Source: Erythroxylum novogranatense
Lineage: Eukaryota; Streptophyta; Magnoliopsida; Malpighiales; Erythroxylaceae
Assembly (NCBI GenBank): GCA_029891385.1
Contig: CM057228.1
Span: 54,151,783 to 54,215,782, forward strand
Reading direction: 5' to 3'
Length of the DNA: 64,000 bases
The notes under the pieces are model-generated. The model did not search any database and was not told the origin of the DNA. It saw only the letters and a list, made by a program, of their open reading frames with translations. This document shows, in pieces, positions 57,401 to 64,000 of the stretch; the stretch's first letter is position 1, and each line of letters opens with the position of its first letter. The position numbers were made by a program, and so were the translations under genes.

Positions 57401-58867
57401 CGGTTTTTCATGCATGATTTCGGTTCCTATATGGTGGATGCATGGGTTGGCAATATTTTTATGTGATAGAAATATATATGGTGTATGTTGCTCTTTTGGT
57501 TGTCCATAGAAGTTAAATTTTATCTTGTAGGATTTCTTCATTTGGTTGTAACAAGGAGGGTGGTCTATCATCACCATGTTTCCTCCTTGGTTTCTTTTAT
57601 CTATTTTATTTGATTTTGTAATGTACAAATTGATGTAATGATGAAGAAGGAGCAGCCATGGATTGAAGAAATGGAAAGGTAAAATTTTCGGTGTATCCTT
57701 TTGTGTTTGGGCATACGTTTTGTGAAAACTAAGTTGCTGGAATTTTTGTTTCAATGAATCATATTTCAGTTATGATTGGAAAACAAGTGTTGGTTTTTTG
57801 TTTCAAATAATCCAATTTCGGTTTTGCTAAAATACTAAGTGCTGTTTTTAATTTTCATGAAATGAGTTTCGGTTTTAATAAAACAAGTGCTGGGATTTTT
57901 TTGTCAAAACAAAGATTTGGTTTTCTAAAAATCTAGTGCTGGAATTTTATTTTTCAAAATGACAAAATTCTAATTTCATAAATGCCATTACATTTTGTTT
58001 ACCGAATGGGCGGATCATGTTAGCGAAGAGTTCAAGCGGAAGATCCAAGATGAAGAAGCATAATTTGGGCCTAAAAGGCTTGTAATTATTTTATGTTTCT
58101 AGGATGGACAATCAAAAGTGGCTTTATTAGTTCATGTGATGAATGGAGAAATGAATGCTTGTAATATGTGATATTATGTGATTGCATGTCATTTAGAAAA
58201 TTGCCAACCCTAGGCCTTGCCATGCATTCATTATGTATGAGATATATAATGAAACAATATAGGATGGATAATAAATTGCATCTAGAAAAGATGGTATTTA
58301 AAACTTAAAGCCCAAAAGATTGAGTGGGAGAGGATGCTCTGTGAGAGTCCACGGTCTCCAAATGATGGCCCGCTTGCATGTGGTGAAGTGTTACTCCCCA
58401 TCGGAGGGCATGGATCCTAGATCTTGCATGGTTTGGGTCTCCTTAAGGATAAGTCCACTTAATGATAGCAAATGTGACCTCCCACCGAGGCATAATTTGT
58501 AGGTATCTTTAGTGAATGAATCAAATGGTTATACACTCAACATTTTTATCAATAAACCGCCCACCGTAGCTCTGTTGGTAAAAGTATGGACCAAATTAAG
58601 ACGCTTCTTAAAAATTGAGCATGAGATGCTTGGTAGTTTTTGAGTGGGAGGGTCCCGTTTTTCTTTTAATAGATAAGATGGCCCGCCGTCACTTAGTCTG
58701 TTATAGATAAGAAAAATAACCGTCGTATAATGTTTTAATTTTTTAAGTTTTGTTAAATCTATCATCATGCATACATGCATCATGATTTTATACAAAGTTC
58801 TATAAATTGTTGACTAGTATGCTCATGTTTTAATAATTTATATTTTCAGACATAATCAACCACAAAA
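57401..58867 (+). other. Leader of Copia G with degenerate ~50-bp repeats
   Basis: A non-coding 1.47 kb between PBS and gag. At about 57731-57965 there are five degenerate units of 48-54 bp, each opening AAGTGCTGG-like (57731, 57785, 57837, 57885, 57934) and containing TTTCGGTTTT-like words. 58320-58700 has GAGTGGGAG...CCCGC segments that recur twice (about 58322 and 58640). No gene is supported. Confidence 0.7.
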
Positions 58868-59690
58868 TGAATCCACTCACCCTGCTCTTGACTAATAACA
58901 AATTGGAAAATGGAGACAAGTTTAATGAATGGAGACGTAACCTTGACATTGTTCTTCAATATGAGCGTATTTCATGGGTGTTAACGAAAATGAGCCTACA
59001 CCTCTAAGTGGAGATGCAACTCTGAGCAAGTCCAACAACATGGCGTTGGCGAGAATCTTGACAAGACTACTAAGTGTTATATTCGCTTCGTCAATGGCAT
59101 GTTGCAAAAGCAAATTGCTTGTATGAAAACTGCTAGTAATGGTCCATCACCTACATGAGATGTTTGGTGTAAGGACTAGGTCTGCAAGAGTGAAAGCTAT
59201 CCAAACCTTTCATAATCTCGAGAGAAACTCGTGAACCGGCAAGGGATTACATGATGAAGGTAATCTCTGCGGTCACCGAGGTGAGATGCTTAGAGGCGGA
59301 TATGGATGCGGACACGCAGATGATTATGATCATCAATAGCTTAAACTCTTCTTTTCAACAGTTTAAGTTAGACTATGAGTTCAACAAACAAGGATTACAC
59401 CTTGAGTGAGTTGATGAATACCCTCCGAGCACGGAGGAAATATTGAATATTAAGGCTCATGGGCCGAAGCTAATGTAGCTTCTTCTTCTAAGCCCAGGGT
59501 AAGGGCAAGGAAAGAAGAAGGGTCAATGAAAAGAAGGCCCAAATAGGGTCAAGGCCAAACCCATGAAAAAGAAGGCCAAAGAGAACATCAAAGGAAAGTG
59601 TTTCCTTTGTGATGAGATGGGCTCTTGGAAAAAAGCTATCCGATCTACCTAGAGTCCCTCAAAAGCAAACAAGGTATGGGCTTCCTAAGT
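58868..59690 (+). pseudogene. Copia G gag
   Basis: Starts MNPLTLLLTNNKLENGDKFN then EWRRNLDIVLQYERISWVLT, the Copia gag N-terminus of the class that begins with a short NNKL segment. It breaks within 45 codons. Later pieces (FNSSFQQFKLDYEF; KGKCFLCDEMG, a knuckle with the last Cys lost) appear in all three frames. Many one- or two-base indels are present. Confidence 0.82.
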
Positions 59691-60300
59691 TTGTTAGGAA
59701 CTAGAAATGTGGCAGATTTATCTACTTCTTGGATATTAGATTCAGAGCCACTAACCATGTTTGTAATTCTTTGCGGGGTTCCAATGAAGGAAAAGACTTC
59801 CTAAAGGCCGTTTCAAGTTAAGATAGCAGATGGTTCCTATGTTTTTGAGAATCGGTGGGAGTAGTTATCTTGGACTTTCCTAGTGGTCATAGGTTATATT
59901 TGGAAGATGTTTATTACATGCCAATGATTGTAAGGAACATGATTTTGTTTTTGTCTAATAAAATATGGCTATTCTTTATATTTTGAAAAGTTGTTTCAAT
60001 ATATGAGAATAAGGATTTTATTTGTGAAGCGATAATTAAGCAGGATTGTTTTTATAGAACCTATGAAAGGCTCACTAAACACCACGTAATTGATAAAACC
60101 AAGACAATCAAATATCTCTAGCATTAATTCAAAGTATCTGTGGCATCTAAGGATGGGTCATATCAATCGAAAAGACTTGTGAGGGTAGTAAAGGATGGGA
60201 TCCTTATGGGCTTGGATAGTGATCCATTACCCACTGTGAATCTTGTATTGAAGGAAAAATGAAAAAGCCTCATTTTCTTCTAAAGGAAGCAGATTTGAAT
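59691..60300 (+). pseudogene. Copia G protease and GAG-pre-integrase
   Basis: Short pieces in changing frames: ATNHVCNSL (just after the position of the D-S-G site, which is not intact), LPSGHRLYLEDVYYMPMIVRN, and later YLWHLRMGHINRKDL, the pre-integrase zinc segment. No open frame above 60 codons. Confidence 0.7.
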
Positions 60301-61330
60301 CCACATTGGACATGGTACATCTTGATGTGTGTGGGCCCATGAATGTACAAGCTAGAGGAGGTTATGAATATTTCATAACTTTTATAGATGATTACTCAAG
60401 ACATGGCTATTTGTATTTGATGTATAAAAGAGTGAATCTTTGAAAAGTTCAAAGAATTCAAAGTCAAGTCGAGAAGCAACTTGGCAAGCCATTAAAACAA
60501 CTTCGATCGGATCGAGGTGGTGAGTATTTATTTGAGAGTTCCAGAATATTTAATTGACAATGGAATTGTTTCCAATTTGTCGACTCCTCGTACACCTTAA
60601 TGTAATGGTGTAGCGAGAGGAGAAATAGAACTCTATTAGAAATGGTAAGATCAATGATGTCTATGCTAGCCTTCGAGAATCGTTACGGGGATATGCCATA
60701 CAAACGGCAACATATCTTCTTAACTTTGCTCCATCCAAATCGGTGCCTAAAACACCTAGGGAGTTGTGGATGGCCGAGTGCCTTCATTGAGGCACTTGAG
60801 GACTTAGGGCCGTCCGCCCATGTTCTAAAGCCTGAATCCACAAAGATGAAACCAAGGTCGAAGTATGTTTGTTTGTAGGATATCCTACGGAACTCGAGGG
60901 TACTATTTTTACAGATCCTCATGATAGGAAGGTATTTGTGTCGACAAATGCAAACTTATTAGAGGAAGAGTTTGTGAGAAATCACAAAGGAAGAAGTGAA
61001 GTAGTACTAAAGGAGTTAGCAATTTCATCCAAACCAAGAGTTGTTTTGGATATGATGAACAAGATGTCGAAATGGATTCAAGAGTTGAATCAAAAGTGCA
61101 ACTGAACATCAAGATGTGCCTAGGCGTAGTGGGAGGGTTGTGAGACAACCAGATAGGTATTCGGGTTTAGGAGAAGGCTTAATTGCCATCTCAAACCAAA
61201 AGAAACAGATCCGTTCACGTATACACGTGCTATTAATGATGTTGATGCAGGAAAATGGCTCAAGGCAATGGAATCGAAATAGATTCTATGTATACTAATG
61301 AAGTCGGATCCTTGTAGATCTACCACCGTG
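60301..61330 (+). pseudogene. Copia G integrase
   Basis: Pieces of the core are readable: LDMVHLDVCGPMN, YFITFIDDYSRHGYLYLM and LRSDRGGEYL, then LNFAPSKSVPKTP and RELWMAE. 60869-61105 is open as FVGYPTELEGTIFTDPHDRKVFVSTNANLLEEE, the integrase C-terminal region, and 61116-61298 begins with RRSGRVVRQPDRY. Frames shift several times. Confidence 0.83.
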
Positions 61331-62765
61331 TCTAAAACCATAGGGTGTAAATGGATCTACAAAAGGAAAAGGGATCGGATGGAAAGGTAGAGACCTTTAA
61401 AGCTAGATTGGTAGCTAAAGGCTATACTCAAAAGGAGGTATAGACTACGAGGAGACTTTTCTCCGGTTGCCATGCTTAAGTCCATCAGATTCTTTTGGCC
61501 ATAGCAGACCTATTTCGATTATGAAATATGGCAAATGGATGTCAAGACCGCATTTCTGAATGGAGATCTTGAGGAGACCATTTATATGGCCCAACCAGAA
61601 GGATTCATTGAGCTAGGTAATGAGCATAAGGTTTGCAAGTTGCAAAGGTCCATTTATGGACTTAAGCAAGCATCTAGGTCTTGGGACATTAGGTTTGATA
61701 AGGCTATCAAAACCTATGGGTTCATACAAAACCTAGATGAGCCTTGTGTTTACAAAAGAATACAAGAAGGTAAGGTTATTTTCCTAATCTCGTATGTTGA
61801 TGACATTACGCTCATTGGGAATGATGTCGAATGTTATCTGCGGTTAAGGATGGTGAATGAGCAGTTTTCAATGAAGGATTTGGAGAGGCTACCTATGTTC
61901 TAGGGATCAAACTTATAAGGGATCGTAAGAACAAGAAGATAGTTTTGTCTCAACTAACCTACATTGAGAATATGCTCAATAAGTTCGCCATGCAAGATTC
62001 CAAGAGGGTTTCACCCTACTAGACATGGAATCAAATTTTCAAAGGAACAAGCACCTAAAACCCAAGAGGAGGTTGAACGCACGCGTAACATTCCATATGC
62101 TTGGCAGTTGGTAGTTTGATGTATGCAATCTTGTACACTAGACCGGATATCTATTACGCAGATGGGGTAGTAGCGATTTCATCCAATCCAGAATGGAACA
62201 TTGAATTGCGGTTAAGTGTATACTTAAGTATCTTCGTAGACGAATAACTTAATGCTTGTTTACTCTGGAAGTAATCTTATTACGACGGGATATACGGATT
62301 CGATTTCCAATCGATGTTGATTCAAGGAAATCAACTTCGGTTCTATATTTACTTTAGGAGGTGGAGCCATAGTTTGGAGGAGTGTCAAGCAATCTTGTAT
62401 TCTTGATTCGACTATGGAGGTGAGTATGTTCTTCTTGTGAAGCGTGAAAGGAAGCGATCTGCTCAGGAAGTTCCTAAATGATTTGGAGGTAGTTCAGAGG
62501 CGAGAAAAAGCCATTACACTTTATTGTGATAATAGTGGGCGGTGGCTAATTCTAAAGAACCTCGGAACCACAAAGTCGCCAAACACATTGGCGAAAGTAT
62601 CATCTCATAAGGAGATAATACAACGTGGAGAAGTGGATGTGGTAAAGATTCTACTGAGCAAAACCTTCACGATCCGTTCACAAAGACTTTGACTCAAAAG
62701 AGCGGGTCACTAGAAGGGATGGGAATGAAGGATATGTCAAACTTGCTTTATGGAAAGTGAGAGAT
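61331..62765 (+). pseudogene. Copia G reverse transcriptase and RNase H
   Basis: CKWIYKRK and KARLVAKGYTQK, then an open stretch 61535-61903: MDVKTAFLNGDLEETIYMAQ, YGLKQASRSWDIRFDKAI and the polymerase box LISYVDDITLIGND with both Asp residues. After it the frame slips again: TRPDIYYADGVVA near 62142, then SRKSTS-type and TLYCDNSG pieces of RNase H. Small deletions are frequent (for example in the RNase H SDAD region). The PPT AAAGTGAGAGAT precedes the 3' LTR. Confidence 0.87.
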
Positions 62766-64000
62766 TGTTGGAGTTATGTAAATATAGTGCCTGGAAAGCA
62801 AGTGTATTTACATGTAACTATCTTCTTGATTCTGAGCTTTGTAATGAAAATATTTATTATTAATAAAACAAAAGAGTTTGGTTTTATCTGTATGAGCATT
62901 ATATATCTGGTCATAAGGTACCAAGATTCATTTGTAAGTAATATACATATACATAGAGATGTATGGGAAACATGTATATTATTAGAATCAATTAATTGAT
63001 TCACAGTTGAATAATCAAGTTGGTCGTTTGATTATGGTTTAGATCGTAGTGTTGCGATTTATCTCCATATAAGTAAAGGAGTTTACTTAAAGGGAATGAT
63101 GAGTTTCATATCATGATAGTAGTAGACTATCGATAATGGCACTATTAAATGAATTGAAATAAAGTATGTTTTCAAGAATAAAGTGGGTCGTTACTTTAAT
63201 CTTAAAACATACAACTTAAGCATTCGCTTATTATGAACCACAATCTTGATGAGTGGTGAACTCATATGTGTTTCATTATAATTCTTGATATGATCGGAAT
63301 GGATTTTTACAGGTATTAATCCGATTATGCGCATGTTGGAATTATTAATTGAAACATGTATCGTGGAACATTCACTCGAATAAAGAGTTTATAGTGTTAT
63401 CATCTCTTCAGATGTTTTAAGGAGATTTGGTGATTAAGCGGCGCCAATAGTTTGATGGACTAGCTACCCATCAAGTCTTAACACTAAGATGAGATCTTAT
63501 GTGTTAATCACCATATAAAGTAAAATGAGAGATCTAGAAGGAAAAACCAACATAAGGGCAAAGCGGTAATTTTACCCTTTGTTGTGCGGATGGCTATAAT
63601 AAGGTTCTAAATAGGGTTTGCAATTGGACATATTCTCATAATATTTAATAATTCAAGAGTTCAACTAATTGTCTTTAGTGGAATGACATTTAGTTAATAA
63701 GCTAGAATTAATTCAATGAGATTGAATTATTTCGGGCTTATTGGAGCTTGAATTATCAAGGTCCAATAAGATTCCCCACTTGGCTTTAAGGAAGGTTATC
63801 AAGCTAAGTAAGAAGTAGTTTGGAGGCTTTAGAAGTCCATAATTGAATGATGAGCTTATACTAATTAATGGTTAATTGGAAGCCCATATGTTCATTTAGA
63901 AATGGGCTTGTTTTGGTTTAATGTAATTGATTAGATTAATTATATTAAAACAATTTTTTTAAATGGAGAAGAAGCAATTTCGAAATTGTGTTAGGTTAGA
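62766..64000 (+). mobile_element. 3' LTR of Copia G (cut by window end)
   Basis: Starts TGTTGGAGTTATGTAAATA and follows the 5' LTR for 1235 bp. Most of the sequence is identical, but differences come in small patches (near 62820, 63318, 63440, 63560), several of which add CpG or short inserts, for example AAAGCGGTAATTTTACCC against AAAACCC. Confidence 0.93.

Overview
The window is plant nuclear DNA made almost entirely of nested LTR retrotransposons. The host type is inferred from the element families (plant-type Ty1/Copia Sireviruses, a Tnt1/Tork-like Copia, Tekay/Del-type chromovirus Gypsy elements and an Athila-like Ty3 remnant), from primer-binding sites for initiator tRNA-Met, and from the AT-rich base composition. 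A flowering plant with a repeat-rich genome is likely, probably a eudicot. I found no host gene, tRNA, rRNA or CRISPR array.

Layout, left to right. 1-1893: left-facing Sirevirus-like Copia (el-1), with broken gag, PBS and 5' LTR. It sits in the 5' LTR of a right-facing Tekay-like Gypsy, element C (5' LTR part 1894-6113, decayed internal region to about 14925, 3' LTR part 18485-19538). C also contains solo LTR S1 (2555-4816, TSD GCAAA), a 5.6 kb left-facing solo LTR S2 (6724-12351, TSD ATATA) and the 5' half of a left-facing Gypsy, D (about 14930-18484). 19539-27802: right-facing Tork-like Copia E, which abuts C in gag and is split in its integrase by 4 kb solo LTR S3 (21064-25121, TSD TGAGA/TGATA). 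27803-28570 and 53680-55301: flanks of an old left-facing Athila-like element F that seems to lack RT, RNase H and integrase. 28576-53674: left-facing Sirevirus A (TSD ACACA) inside F. A is split by right-facing Tekay chromovirus H (33532-42459, TSD TAGCT) and by right-facing, nearly intact Sirevirus B (45552-52536). 55302-64000: right-facing Copia G, also in F, with its 3' LTR cut by the window edge.

Inferred insertion order: F first; then E, A and G into F; C into E; el-1, S1, S2 and D into C; S3 into E; H and B into A. LTR comparison by eye agrees for A and B: B's LTRs differ at roughly 13 sites over about 800 bp, while A's are much more diverged. B is the only element close to coding-competent: pol is open for over 1,000 codons, while gag has two stops and lies in a different frame.

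The least ordinary signal is in the LTRs. Nearly every LTR carries its own array of short palindromes with an element-specific core: TGACGTCA in H, GTCGAC in B and S3, CCGTTAAACGG in S2, CGTCGCGACG-like in S1, CGCGATGCG hairpins in D. H's array is nine copies of a unit spaced by exactly 102 bp, each with two CRE/C-box-type sites. S3 and S2 are also built from degenerate units of about 180 bp. These look like fast-changing promoter or chromatin modules; that reading is inference.
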